Positions 7,458-16,493 are shown, numbered from the stretch's first letter. The stretch: DNA of 64,000 nt from Parahoeflea olei (GCF_001703635.1 NZ_LQZT01000010.1:1-64000); one strand, 5' to 3'. Made by a program: numbers and translations. The notes: generated by a model from the sequence alone, not told the origin.

Positions 7458-8747
7458 TCATCGCGCGAACCCGAACAGCTGCGGCATGAACAGGGAAATC
7501 TGCGGCACGAAGGTGATGAGAAAGATCACCAGGATCTCGACGGCGAGGAACGGCAGGATCGCCTTGGCGATGGTCTCCACCTTTTCGCCCGAGACGCTGG
7601 AGGTGATGAACAGCACCAGCCCCATCGGCGGGGTCGCGAGCCCCACCGTCAGGTTCACGCTCATGATGATGGCGAAATGCACCGGATGCACGCCAAGCTC
7701 GGTGAAGATCGGCGCGAGAATGGGCGCCAGGATGATGATCGCGGGTCCGGCGTCGAGAAACATGCCGACCACGAACAGGAGCAGGTTGATCAGGAACAGC
7801 AGCAGCAGCGGCTCGTCGGTCAGCCCCAGGATGAACGCGGCCATGATCTCGGGCGCGTGGCTGAGGCTCACGACAGTCTTGAACGCCATCGCCGCCCCCA
7901 CCAGCAGGAGCACCACCGAGGTGGTCATCGCCGCCTTTGTCAGCACCTGCGGCAAATCGGCCCAGCCCATGGTCTTGAGGATGAACAGCGCCACGATGAA
8001 GGCATAGACGGCCGCCACGGCGGAGGCTTCGGTGGGCGTGAACACGCCGCCCAAGATGCCGCCGAGAATGATCACCGGGGTCATCAGCGGGTAGAACGCC
8101 TTCAGGCTCGCCCGCCCCTTCTCGGGCCAGCTGGCACGGGCGGAGGCGGCGGGAAAATCGTTCTGCCGCGCCATCAAGGCCACCACGATCATCAGCCCGA
8201 CGCCGACCAGGATGCCGGGCAGGATCCCCGCCAGGAACAGGGCCGCGACCGACTCGCCCATCACATAGGCATAGATGATCATGATGCCCGACGGCGGGAT
8301 GATCGGGCCGATCACCGAGGAGGCGGCCGTCACCGCCGCGGCAAAGCGGCGGGTGTAGCCGTTCTTCTCCATCGCCGGGATCAGCATCGAGCCGAGCGCC
8401 GAGACATCGGCCACCGCCGAGCCCGAGAGCCCGGCAAACAGCATCGACGACAGGATGTTGACATGGGCGAGACCGCCCTTGAGATGGCCGATCAGCGCCT
8501 GGCTGAACTCGACGATCCGCATGGTGATGCCGCCGCGGTTCATCAGCTCGCCCGCGAGCATGAAGAACGGGATCGCCATCAGCGGGAACGAATCCATCCC
8601 GGTATAGACGTTGCGATAAAGCAGAGCGATGTCGCGCTCCTGCCCGTTGAGCCACAGCAGCAGGCCGGGCGCTGCCAGCATGCCGAAGAACACCGGCAGG
8701 CCGATCATCAGGAACAGCAGAAACAGCGGCAGGAAGAAGAACAGCAT
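7458..8747 (-). CDS. TRAP transporter large permease (DctM family)
   Basis: A 429-aa integral membrane protein with about 12 membrane segments, beginning MLFFFLPLFLLFLMIGLPVF and containing the DctM signature regions GLSGSAVADVSALGSML and IIPPSGIMIIYAYVMG. It forms the cation-coupled translocation channel. It starts 5 bp after the dctQ stop, so dctQ and dctM are one translational unit. Confidence 0.93.
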   Translation of the reverse strand: MLFFFLPLFLLFLMIGLPVFFGMLAAPGLLLWLNGQERDIALLYRNVYTGMDSFPLMAIPFFMLAGELMNRGGITMRIVEFSQALIGHLKGGLAHVNILSSMLFAGLSGSAVADVSALGSMLIPAMEKNGYTRRFAAAVTAASSVIGPIIPPSGIMIIYAYVMGESVAALFLAGILPGILVGVGLMIVVALMARQNDFPAASARASWPEKGRASLKAFYPLMTPVIILGGILGGVFTPTEASAVAAVYAFIVALFILKTMGWADLPQVLTKAAMTTSVVLLLVGAAMAFKTVVSLSHAPEIMAAFILGLTDEPLLLLFLINLLLFVVGMFLDAGPAIIILAPILAPIFTELGVHPVHFAIIMSVNLTVGLATPPMGLVLFITSSVSGEKVETIAKAILPFLAVEILVIFLITFVPQISLFMPQLFGFAR

Positions 8748-8752
8748 CGCCC

Positions 8753-9340
8753 CTACTCCACTGCCACCAGCACCCGGTCATGGTCCTCGGGCAGGTCAGC
8801 CTCCGGATCGATCAGATGGGCGAGCGCCTTGAGGCAGAGTTCGACATTGACGAGGCTCATCAGCAACAGCCCGACCGGCAGCGACATGTACATCCAGGCA
8901 AGCTTGACGCGCACCAGCCCGAGGCCGAGGAAATCGAGCGGGAACTTGAGCGAACTCGAATTGAACAGCCAGCCCGACGAGACATGGTTGAGCCCCAACC
9001 GAAAGCCATAGATCAAGACCACCAGAGAGAGCAGCAGGAGCAACAGACCGAGCAGCGATCCGAGCCTGCGCGGCAGCATGTCCTTGATCATGTCGATCGC
9101 CACGAACCCGCCCCAGCGATAGGCCGAGGGCGCGATCAGTCCCGTCATCCACAGCATCAGGAAACGCGCCGCTTCGTCGGGCCAGGCCAGCGCATTGTTG
9201 AAGGCGTAACGGAACACCACCTGCAGCATGATGATGATCACCATCGCCGCCATTGCCATCCAGGCGGCGGTGCGCCCGATCCTGAGCAGGAAGGTGTTGA
9301 GATGCGCGAGCGGCCTCAGCACGGTCAGTATCGCGGTCAT
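8753..9340 (-). CDS. TRAP transporter small permease (DctQ family)
   Basis: A 195-aa membrane protein with four predicted helices (AAWMAMAAMVIIIMLQVVFRY at the first, with the typical FRY and LAWPDEAARFLMLWM that follows). DctQ links the binding protein to the DctM channel. Start ATG 9340 follows GGGAGG. The operator copy 4 lies 43 bp upstream, so dctQM has its own regulated promoter. Confidence 0.92.
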   Translation of the reverse strand: MTAILTVLRPLAHLNTFLLRIGRTAAWMAMAAMVIIIMLQVVFRYAFNNALAWPDEAARFLMLWMTGLIAPSAYRWGGFVAIDMIKDMLPRRLGSLLGLLLLLLSLVVLIYGFRLGLNHVSSGWLFNSSSLKFPLDFLGLGLVRVKLAWMYMSLPVGLLLMSLVNVELCLKALAHLIDPEADLPEDHDRVLVAVE

Positions 9341-9382
9341 GGTCTTGGTCCTCCCAGAGCCAATAGCCAGTCGCCCGTCAAG

Positions 9383-9394
9383 TCTTATATAAGA
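9383..9394. promoter_or_regulatory. Putative GntR operator, copy 4
   Basis: TCTTATATAAGA, identical to copy 2, preceded by CAAG, 43 bp upstream of dctQ and 78 bp after the aldose epimerase stop. Confidence 0.72.
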
Positions 9395-9471
9395 CCCGTG
9401 TATGGGCTTCTATTTCCCGCGATCTGTCAAGCCCGCACCGGCTGATGCATTTTGGCGCATGCTCCCGGCGC

Positions 9472-10482
9472 TCAGTCGCGCATGAACAGGTGCTCGGTGT
9501 GCTGAACCCGCGTTTCCCCGGGCCGGAGCACGGCCCCCGCAAAGCCCGGATGATTGGGGCTGTCGGGCCAGCTCTGGGTTTCCAGGCAGAAGCCCGCATA
9601 GGGACCATACGTCCTGCCCTCGAGGCCGGGCACCGAGGGGGAGACCTTGAAGCCGCTGTAGAACTGGAGCCCCGGTTCGGTCGAGCGCAGTTCCATGGCG
9701 ATGCCCGAGCGCATCGAGCGCGCCAGCGCGATGGTCCTCGCAGGCGCCCGTTCGCGCGAAATGCAGAAATTGTGGTCATAGGGCACCTGCCCGTCAGGCC
9801 CCTCGCACCGGATCGGCCGCATCTCGCGGAAATCGAAATCCGTGCCCGCCACCGGCCGGATCTCGCCGGTCGGGATCTGGTCCGCATCGACCGGTAGGTA
9901 GTGATCGGCGGCGATCATCAGATCGTGGTCGAGAATGGTGTCCGAACCGTCGAGATTGAAATAGCTGTGATGGGCGATGTTGGCGAGCGTGGGCCGGTCG
10001 GTCACGCTGGTATAGGTGATCGCCATGCAGCCGCCGGGGCGCAGTTCGTAGCGCGCTTCGATCTTCATGGTGCCGGGATAGCCCGACTGGCCGTCCGGAT
10101 CGACGATCGAGAACACCGCGTGGTCGGCGCCGTGGCTGTCGAGCCTCCACACCCGCTTGCCGGTTCCTGCCTGGCCGCCATGCAGATGCGTGACGCCGCG
10201 CTCGTTGAGGTCGAGCTGGTAGGAAACCCCGTCGAGCTCGAACCGCCCGCCGGCGATCCGGTTGGCGTGCCGTCCCGGCGTCTGGCCGAAATAGGGCGAA
10301 TGCGCGGGGTAGCTCGCGAAATCCGGGAAGCCGAGTGTGAGCGGCGCGCCATGGCCATCGAGCCGCAATTCCTGCAGCGTCGCGCCCCAGGTCATGATCC
10401 GCGCCGTGAGCCCTCCGCCCGCGATCGTGACCCGATGCACCGTCTCGCCGTCTTGCGTCTGACCGAATTCCTCGACCGCCAT
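9472..10482 (-). CDS. Aldose 1-epimerase (GalM-type mutarotase)
   Basis: A 336-aa galactose-mutarotase-like protein: WGATLQELRLDGHGAPLTLGF at the N-terminus, GRHANRIAGGRFELDG (substrate arginine), the His in LANIAHHSYFNLDG (general acid), YLPVDADQIPTGEIRPV, and the C-terminal catalytic glutamate in GFCLETQSWPDSPNHP. It interconverts sugar anomers. It heads the leftward TRAP gene string and would supply the anomer needed by the isomerase. No GntR-type palindrome is visible in front of it. Which sugar it prefers cannot be read from the sequence. Confidence 0.93.
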   Translation of the reverse strand: MAVEEFGQTQDGETVHRVTIAGGGLTARIMTWGATLQELRLDGHGAPLTLGFPDFASYPAHSPYFGQTPGRHANRIAGGRFELDGVSYQLDLNERGVTHLHGGQAGTGKRVWRLDSHGADHAVFSIVDPDGQSGYPGTMKIEARYELRPGGCMAITYTSVTDRPTLANIAHHSYFNLDGSDTILDHDLMIAADHYLPVDADQIPTGEIRPVAGTDFDFREMRPIRCEGPDGQVPYDHNFCISRERAPARTIALARSMRSGIAMELRSTEPGLQFYSGFKVSPSVPGLEGRTYGPYAGFCLETQSWPDSPNHPGFAGAVLRPGETRVQHTEHLFMRD

Positions 10483-10556
10483 CTCATGTCTCCCTCAAAT
10501 CGGTGCCTGTTGCGTCATCCCGGGCCGGCCCCGAAACCTCGTGCGGCGCAGGCGCC

Positions 10557-11741
10557 TTACCGCGTCAATTGCCGCGTCGCGGCCTCGAGCCCCGACAGCG
10601 TCATCGGGAACATACGGTCGCCGAACAGGTGCCGGATCAGCGCGGTCGAATGCGAATGCTGCCAATAGGCCTCCGGGGTCGGGTTGAGCCAGGCGACCTT
10701 GGGGAAATGGTCGAGCACGCGGGTGAGCCAGACCTGGCCCGGCTCCTCGTTCCAGTGCTCGACCGAACCGCCGGCGGCGACGATCTCGTAGGGGCTCATC
10801 GCCGCGTCGCCGACAAAGATCACCCGGTAGTCCGAGCCGTAGGTGTGCAGCACGTCCATGGTCGGCACCAGCTCCTGCCGGCGGCGGCGGTTGTCGCGCC
10901 ACACCCCCTCGTAAAGGCAATTGTGGAAGTAGAAATACTCCATGTGCCGGAATTCGCTGCGCACGGCAGAGAACAGCTCCTCGACCACCCGGACATGGTC
11001 GTCCATTGACCCGCCGATATCGAAGAACATCAGGAGCTTGACCGCGTTGCGCCGCTCCGGCCTGGTCTTGACGTCGAGCCAGCCATGCTCGGCGGTCGAC
11101 CGGATCGTGCCCTGCAGGTCGAACTCCTCGGCCGCCCCCTCGCGCACCCAGCGCCGCAACCGCCTGAGCGCGATCTTGATGTTGCGCGTGCCGAGCTCCA
11201 CCGAATCGTCGAGGTTTTTGAATTCGCGCTTGTCCCAGACCTTGACCGCGCGCCGGTGCCGGCTTTCGTTCTGGCCGATGCGCACGCCCTCGGGGTTGTA
11301 GCCATAGGCGCCGAAGGGCGAGGTTCCGGCCGTACCGATCCATTTCGATCCGCCCTGGTGGCGGCCCTTCTGCTCCTCGAGCCGCTGCTTGAGCGTCTCC
11401 ATCAGCTTGTCGAACCCGCCCAGGCTCTCGATCAGCTTCTTCTCCTCGTCGCTGAGATGCTTCTCGGCCATGCGCCGGAGCCATTCCTCCGGGAGCGCGC
11501 GCACATCGACCCCGTCCTCGCCCGCAATCGCCTCCACGCCCCGGAAGGCATGGGCGAAGACCCGGTCGAAGCGGTCGATATGGCGTTCGTCCTTCACCAG
11601 CACGGCGCGGGCGAGATAGTAGAATTCCTCGATGTCGAAACGGGCGAGCCCGGCCTCAAGCCCCTCGATCAGCGCAAGATATTCCCGCAGCGAGACGGGC
11701 ACTTTGGCGGCTTTGAGCTCAAGAAAGAACGGCAGGAACAT
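10557..11741 (-). CDS. CoxE-like von Willebrand factor A domain protein
   Basis: A 394-aa cytoplasmic protein. The N-terminal half (FFLELKAAKVPVSLREYLALIEGL) is the CoxE-like helical part; the VWA domain starts near residue 225 with LMFFDIGGSMDDH, a MIDAS variant (D-x-G-G-S in place of D-x-S-x-S) typical of this subfamily. Such proteins work with MoxR AAA+ ATPases as chaperones that assemble or metallate other enzymes. A MoxR gene is present at 17913-18755, about 6 kb away on the same strand, and is the likely partner. The target enzyme is unknown. Confidence 0.85.
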   Translation of the reverse strand: MFLPFFLELKAAKVPVSLREYLALIEGLEAGLARFDIEEFYYLARAVLVKDERHIDRFDRVFAHAFRGVEAIAGEDGVDVRALPEEWLRRMAEKHLSDEEKKLIESLGGFDKLMETLKQRLEEQKGRHQGGSKWIGTAGTSPFGAYGYNPEGVRIGQNESRHRRAVKVWDKREFKNLDDSVELGTRNIKIALRRLRRWVREGAAEEFDLQGTIRSTAEHGWLDVKTRPERRNAVKLLMFFDIGGSMDDHVRVVEELFSAVRSEFRHMEYFYFHNCLYEGVWRDNRRRRQELVPTMDVLHTYGSDYRVIFVGDAAMSPYEIVAAGGSVEHWNEEPGQVWLTRVLDHFPKVAWLNPTPEAYWQHSHSTALIRHLFGDRMFPMTLSGLEAATRQLTR

Positions 11742-11783
11742 GCGCGCGACCTTAGCCGCATCGCGGCTTGCTTGCCAACCGCT

Positions 11784-12287
11784 TTAGCCGCCTTCAAGCT
11801 CCGGATTGGGGAAATAGCCCGGTCCCACCGTCAACGGCTTGTCCGGCACGACCGTGTCGTCGATCTGGCTCACGAAACTCTTCTCCTCCTGCCAGATCAG
11901 CTGCGAGCGGGTGCGGTCGTAAAGCCGGATTGAGACGTGATAGGGCCGTCCGGCCTTCACCCCGCGCACCTTGGGCGAATGCACCCCGTAGCGGCTGGAA
12001 CGGGCATGAAGCCGGGTTTCGACCGTGAGCGGCGGTCCGCCGGCGGGGTCCTCGAAGTCCGTGATCATCCAGGTGCCGGCCGGCAGCGGCTTGAGCACAT
12101 GGGCGACAAAGCCGTAGAACACCTGCGCTTCCCGGTAATTGAAGATGAAACCGCCGCCGACGATGCCGATGTAAGGCTTGTTCGCGGGATCGTCGCGGGT
12201 GGCCCAGCCGAAGGCGAGCAAGACCAGAACCAGGCCGACGGCTGCGGCGACCGCCTTTTCGAACCACTTGTCTTCCCGCACGACCAT
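11784..12287 (-). CDS. Conserved membrane-anchored protein of unknown function
   Basis: A 167-aa protein with one N-terminal transmembrane helix (residues about 10-28, AVAAAVGLVLVLLAFGWAT) followed by an extracytoplasmic domain rich in beta segments (YIGIVGGGFIFNYREAQVFYGF; WMITDFEDPAGGP; IRLYDRTRSQLIWQEEKSF). I do not recognise a named family. Start ATG 12287 with GGGAGAA is preferred over upstream codons. It sits between the CoxE-like gene and the chemoreceptor gene with no operon signal to either. Confidence 0.65.
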   Translation of the reverse strand: MVVREDKWFEKAVAAAVGLVLVLLAFGWATRDDPANKPYIGIVGGGFIFNYREAQVFYGFVAHVLKPLPAGTWMITDFEDPAGGPPLTVETRLHARSSRYGVHSPKVRGVKAGRPYHVSIRLYDRTRSQLIWQEEKSFVSQIDDTVVPDKPLTVGPGYFPNPELEGG

Positions 12288-12512
12288 GACAGCTTCTCCC
12301 GAGCCGGCGATCCCGCATCCCTTATCGCACAAGACCGGAAAACGCGCCACAGCGACGGCGACCACCGCCCCGGGACAGGATGCACCGCAGCGGGCCGCAA
12401 AACGGAAACGGCGCCGCGAAGGGGTTCCCCCAACGCGACGCCTTGGCTGTTTGGGCGGGTCGAGGTCGGACGGGTCACGTCCGGCCGCAACAGGGTCCCG
12501 CCGGCAGACCGG

Positions 12513-14717
12513 TCAGAATTCCGACCACTCCTCTGCCTTGACCGCCAGATTGCCCTGGCTTCGGGCGGGACGGCCCGCAGACGACGCCGGCTTGGCCATG
12601 ACGGCCGCGACCTCACGCAGCGCTGCCGCCTGCCCACCGGTGCCGCCGGCGAGGCGGAACTGGCCGATCAGCGCGCCCAGACGGCCGGCTTCGTCGGAGA
12701 GGGACGCGCTGGCCGCGGTGCTTTCCTCGACCATGGCGGCATTTTGCTGGGTGACCTGGTCCATCTGGTTGACCGCAGTATTGACCTCCGTCAGGCCCAC
12801 GGACTGTTCCTTGGCGGCACTGGCGATCGCCGTCATGTGGTCGTTGACCGTCACGATGTAGTTCTCGATCGCCTTCAGCGCCTCGCCGGTTTCATGCACC
12901 AGCCGGACGCCGCCTTCGACCTCGACCGAGGAATTGCGGATCAGATCCTTGATTTCCTTGGCAGCCTGGGCCGAGCGCTGGGCGAGTTCCCGGACTTCCT
13001 GGGCGACGACGGCAAAGCCCTTGCCGGCTTCGCCGGCGCGCGCCGCCTCCACGCCCGCATTCAGCGCCAGGAGGTTTGTCTGGAAGGCGATCTCGTCGAT
13101 GACGCCGATGATGTTGGAGATCTGGCTCGAAGACTGCTCGATCTTGCCCATCGCATCGACGGCATTGGAGACGATCGTGGCCGACTGCACCGCACTCTGG
13201 TTGGCCTGCACCGCCGCAGCCCGCGCCTCCTCGACGCGCTGCGTCGAGTTGGTCACGTTCGCGGTGATCTGGTCGAGCGCCGCGGCCGTCTCCTCGAGCG
13301 AGGCTGCCTGCTGTTCCGTTCTCCTGGAGAGATCCTCCGCCGACTGGCTGATTTCGCGCGAACCGGTATCGATCTGCTTGGATGCTTCCGCGACCGAGCG
13401 CAAGGTATCGCCGAGCTGGGCGACGGCGGCGTTGAAGTTGCCGCGCAGGCCTTCGAAATCGGCCGCGAAGGGCTGTGTGAGCTGGAACGAAAGATCGCCA
13501 TCGGCCAAGTGCTTCAGGCCTTCCGCCAGGCCCTTGGTCGCCTGCTCCATCTCCTGTGCCCTGATCCGTTCGGCTTCGCTGCTGCGGTTGCGCGCCTGCT
13601 CGGCGTGATTTCGCTGCGCGTCAGCCTCCGCTTCGAGCCGGATCTTGTCGAGGCCGGATTGCTTGAAGACCTGCACCGCCCGCGCCATGGCGCCGACTTC
13701 GTCGGGACGGTCCTGGTCCTGGACCGTGACCTCCAGGTCGCCATTGGCGAGACGGGCCATGGTCCCCGTCATCCGGCTGATGGTGCCGGAGAAGGAGCGG
13801 GCGTAAAAGAAGAAGCCGAGCAGCGACAGCAGCGAGACGATGACCGTGCCGACGATCGACATCCAGGTGGCGGCCTGCCCGGCGGCCACCACGGGGGTCA
13901 CGTTGGAAGCCATCTCGATGACGCCGATCCTTTCCCCGGAGAAATTTTCCAGGACCGTGCCGTTGACCGCGTAGTCACGCTTGCCGGCCGACATCATCTT
14001 GAGCGGCTGGCTGCCTTCGAAAACCGCCGTGAGTTCTTCGGGCGAGAGCATGGTTGCCCCGTCGAATGTCGACGACTGCGTTTCGAATTTCCCGTCTTTG
14101 AGGATGTGAATGGCGATCTGCGCGTCGGTCTTGTCGGCGATGCGCGAGAAATAGTCCGCGTTCAGTTCGCTGCCGATGTCGACGACGCCCTCAATCTGCC
14201 CGTCTTTCATCACCGGAGCCGTGGCGAACACATTGACCGAGGTCCGCCCCGGTTCGACGCCGGCATGAAGCTTCTTGTCCGCCAGCGTGGCGACGATCAT
14301 CTTCCGGCGTCCCCGGATATCGTCACCGAATTTGGTGGGGGCATGAACACGTGCCACCACGACGCCGTCCCGGCTGAAGGTGATAAGGCCGAGACCCGAG
14401 TTCGCAATCACGCCTGCCTGGCTGCCGGCATAGCGGGCAATCAGCGCCTCGCGGGCGTTGCCTGCGATCAGGCCGGCGAGATCCGGTTCGCTGGCGACGG
14501 TCAGCGCAAGCGAGGCGGCCGCCCGCTTCTGCGCCTCCATGTCTGCTTCGAGCACGGCAAGGTCCGCATTGAATTCCTTCAATACTGCCTGTTCATTCAT
14601 GCTGGACTGACTGTACCAGGCCAGACCGCCGATCGTGGCGCTGGCAAACAGAACCGCTGCGAAGCCGTAAGCGGTCATCTTGACCCACATGGGTCGCTTG
14701 ATATCAATTTCGCTCAC
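12513..14717 (-). CDS. Methyl-accepting chemotaxis protein, dCache-type, with CheR-docking tail
   Basis: A 734-aa receptor. TM1 about 15-35; periplasmic domain about 40-280 with VARVHAPTKFGDDIRGRR, resembling dCache sensor domains; TM2 about 286-306; HAMP after it, and a second HAMP-like region near GLKHLADGDLSFQLTQPF; signalling domain with the hairpin tip [20 protein letters not shown]. The protein ends EWSEF, which fits the xWxxF pentapeptide that tethers CheR/CheB. I placed the start at GTG 14717, 8 nt after GGAGG; the longer TTG start lies upstream of that box. The gene stands alone, without che genes nearby. Confidence 0.93.
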   Translation of the reverse strand: MSEIDIKRPMWVKMTAYGFAAVLFASATIGGLAWYSQSSMNEQAVLKEFNADLAVLEADMEAQKRAAASLALTVASEPDLAGLIAGNAREALIARYAGSQAGVIANSGLGLITFSRDGVVVARVHAPTKFGDDIRGRRKMIVATLADKKLHAGVEPGRTSVNVFATAPVMKDGQIEGVVDIGSELNADYFSRIADKTDAQIAIHILKDGKFETQSSTFDGATMLSPEELTAVFEGSQPLKMMSAGKRDYAVNGTVLENFSGERIGVIEMASNVTPVVAAGQAATWMSIVGTVIVSLLSLLGFFFYARSFSGTISRMTGTMARLANGDLEVTVQDQDRPDEVGAMARAVQVFKQSGLDKIRLEAEADAQRNHAEQARNRSSEAERIRAQEMEQATKGLAEGLKHLADGDLSFQLTQPFAADFEGLRGNFNAAVAQLGDTLRSVAEASKQIDTGSREISQSAEDLSRRTEQQAASLEETAAALDQITANVTNSTQRVEEARAAAVQANQSAVQSATIVSNAVDAMGKIEQSSSQISNIIGVIDEIAFQTNLLALNAGVEAARAGEAGKGFAVVAQEVRELAQRSAQAAKEIKDLIRNSSVEVEGGVRLVHETGEALKAIENYIVTVNDHMTAIASAAKEQSVGLTEVNTAVNQMDQVTQQNAAMVEESTAASASLSDEAGRLGALIGQFRLAGGTGGQAAALREVAAVMAKPASSAGRPARSQGNLAVKAEEWSEF

Positions 14718-14947
14718 CAATACATCCTCCAAATTATATACGTCATTGCCAATACGAGCGAAGATATCGGCGTGACTTTACTAAAAATTGATGAAACTTT
14801 TCGTGCAGGAACTCGAAGAAATCGGGCAATTATTGATAGCTGCACGGATGGCCGGCCGTGCGCACCGGGGCAACCGCGGCGAAAGCGCGCCGCGGGCCGG
14901 AACTGCACTCAAGCGAGGCCATTTGCCGCGGTGGTGCGCGGCCTGCC

Positions 14948-15409
14948 TCAGCGGCTGTATTTGATGAACGGAGTGAGGGTTCCGATCCGGTCATAGAGCT
15001 TGCGCGCGGTCGCGTTGAACTCCTGCGTCATCCAGTAGACCCGCGGGCACCCGGCCGCATCGGCTTCGTCATAAACCGCTTCGATCAGCGCCCGGCCCAC
15101 ACCACTGCCGCGGCTTTCGGGATCGGCGAACAGGTCCTGCAGGTAGCACACATGCTCGAGGTGCCAGCAGTGCCGGTGGAAGAAGTAATGCACCAGCCCC
15201 ACCGGTCGGCCATCGGCCAGCGCCAGCAGCCCGCGCGGCTCGTAGAACGCGGCCTCGCTGGCATCGTGATCCGACACGAGACGGGCGAAGGTGGTCCGGT
15301 AGATCTCTTCCGCGACGGTCGACTCGTAGAATTCCAGATAGCCCGTCCACAGCCGGCGCCAATCGGCCTCGTCCCCGGCCTCGACCGGGCGAATCGTGAT
15401 CTTGCTCAT
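14948..15409 (-). CDS. GNAT-family N-acetyltransferase
   Basis: A 153-aa acetyltransferase. Motif A is YLQDLFADPESRGSGVGRALIEAVYDEA (acetyl-CoA pyrophosphate loop SRGSGVGRAL), followed by VYWMTQEFNATARKLYDRIG, the usual motif B. The substrate is not evident. It starts at ATG 15409, 7 bp after the metA stop, so it is probably co-transcribed with metA and under the same riboswitch. Confidence 0.88.
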   Translation of the reverse strand: MSKITIRPVEAGDEADWRRLWTGYLEFYESTVAEEIYRTTFARLVSDHDASEAAFYEPRGLLALADGRPVGLVHYFFHRHCWHLEHVCYLQDLFADPESRGSGVGRALIEAVYDEADAAGCPRVYWMTQEFNATARKLYDRIGTLTPFIKYSR

Positions 15410-15416
15410 GGTCTTC

Positions 15417-16364
15417 TCACTTCGCCGTCGCCGGCGCCTTTGCGGTCTCGCGATCCGCGCCGATGTCCTCGATGTCGAAGGGCGTGGTCTGGTAGACCTG
15501 GTTGATCCAGTTGCCGAACAGCAGGAAGGCATGGCTGCGCCACCGGTTGGACGGCTTCTTGTCGGGATTGTCGTCGGGGAAGTAATTGTGCGGCGGATTG
15601 ATCGCCACCCCCGCCGTGACGTCGCGGAAATACTCCTCGGCAAGCGTGCCGGAGTCGTATTCGATGTGATTGAAGATATAGAGCCGGTTGGCGAAGGCCT
15701 CGTGCAGCAGGCACAGTCCGGTCTGGTCGCTTTCCATCAGCACGTCGAAATCCGACGTCAGGTCTTCGCGCCTGACTTCGGTCCAGCGCGACACCGAGAC
15801 CTGGAAATCATCCGAGAACCCCATCAGATAGGGAGAGGCGGGATTGAGGTTGCGGTGCCGGTAGACGCCGAAGGCCTTGCGGTCGAGCGCCCGCTTCGGC
15901 ACCCGGTGGAAGTGCCAGGCTGCCGCCATCGCCCCCCAGCAGACGAAGAAGCTCGAATGCACGTTGGTCGTGGTCCAGTCGAGGATCTGCTCCATCTCCG
16001 GCCAATAGGTCACCTCGTCGAAGGGCAGGGTTTCGATCGGCGCGCCGGTGATGATGAAGCCGTCGAACTTGCGGTGCTTCACCTCGTCCCAGGTATGGTA
16101 GAAATTGATCAGGTGCTCTTCCGAGGTGTGCTTGGCGACATGCGAGCCGATCCGCACCAGCGTCAGTTCCACCTGCAGCGGCGACGCGCCGACCAGCCGG
16201 GCGATCTGCGTTTCGGTGGCGAGCTTGTTGGGCATGAGGTTCAGCAGCCCGATATGCAGCGGACGGATATCCTGCCGGACGGCAACGGATTCATCCATGA
16301 TCTGAACGCCTTCCCGCACCAGGATATCACGGGCAGGAAGACCATCGGGAATACGGATCGGCAT
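15417..16364 (-). CDS. metAA: Homoserine O-acetyltransferase (MetA/HTS fold)
   Basis: A 315-aa enzyme that activates homoserine in methionine synthesis. The nucleophile Cys142 is in [10 protein letters not shown]; His and Glu of the triad lie in [16 protein letters not shown]. Residue 111 is Glu ([13 protein letters not shown]). In this family Glu111 goes with acetyl-CoA and Gly111 with succinyl-CoA, so I call it an acetyltransferase despite the frequent succinyltransferase label. The start has GGAGG. The 5' leader holds a SAM-II riboswitch and an intrinsic terminator, so expression should fall when S-adenosylmethionine is high. Confidence 0.95.
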   Translation of the reverse strand: MPIRIPDGLPARDILVREGVQIMDESVAVRQDIRPLHIGLLNLMPNKLATETQIARLVGASPLQVELTLVRIGSHVAKHTSEEHLINFYHTWDEVKHRKFDGFIITGAPIETLPFDEVTYWPEMEQILDWTTTNVHSSFFVCWGAMAAAWHFHRVPKRALDRKAFGVYRHRNLNPASPYLMGFSDDFQVSVSRWTEVRREDLTSDFDVLMESDQTGLCLLHEAFANRLYIFNHIEYDSGTLAEEYFRDVTAGVAINPPHNYFPDDNPDKKPSNRWRSHAFLLFGNWINQVYQTTPFDIEDIGADRETAKAPATAK

Positions 16365-16384
16365 GACGCACTGACCTCCAACGC

Positions 16385-16414
16385 AAAAACCGGCCGCGAG
16401 AGAAACGCTGCCGG
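16385..16414 (-). terminator. Intrinsic terminator in the metA leader
   Basis: Read leftwards, CCGGC-A-GCG, a seven-base loop, CGC-G-GCCGG and then five Ts. It lies between the SAM-II aptamer and the metA ribosome site, so it can act as the expression platform for transcription attenuation. Confidence 0.75.
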
Positions 16415-16437
16415 TCCGGAGGGAAACTGTCCCGTCG

Positions 16438-16493
16438 GCCCTTTAGCGAGTTTTTTAACGTGGCTGCAAGCCGGCCGGCCAAATCACCACGGC
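16438..16493 (-). ncRNA. SAM-II riboswitch
   Basis: On the minus strand the leader shows CGTGGTGATTTG, a CCGGCCGG core, CTTGCAGCCACG, an A-rich linker and CGCTAAAGGG. This is the SAM-II layout: P1 pairs CGTGG with CCACG, the GATTTG/TTGCA segment forms the ligand-binding triplex region and GCTAAA closes the pseudoknot. SAM-II is known upstream of metA in rhizobia. The aptamer lies about 75 nt upstream of the metA start. Confidence 0.9.

Noticed and set aside
14874..14895. Stem-loop CCGCGGC/GCCGCGG behind the GNAT gene as a terminator
   Set aside because: The stem is real but lies between divergent ends without a T-run, and GC-rich palindromes of this size are common in such DNA.
11937..14996. 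Rightward open frame of about 1000 codons opposite the chemoreceptor
   Set aside because: It lies entirely opposite a gene with clear chemoreceptor motifs and has no ribosome site or domain of its own.
15417..16364. Homoserine O-succinyltransferase
   Set aside because: Residue 111 is Glu, the acetyl-CoA type, rather than Gly.
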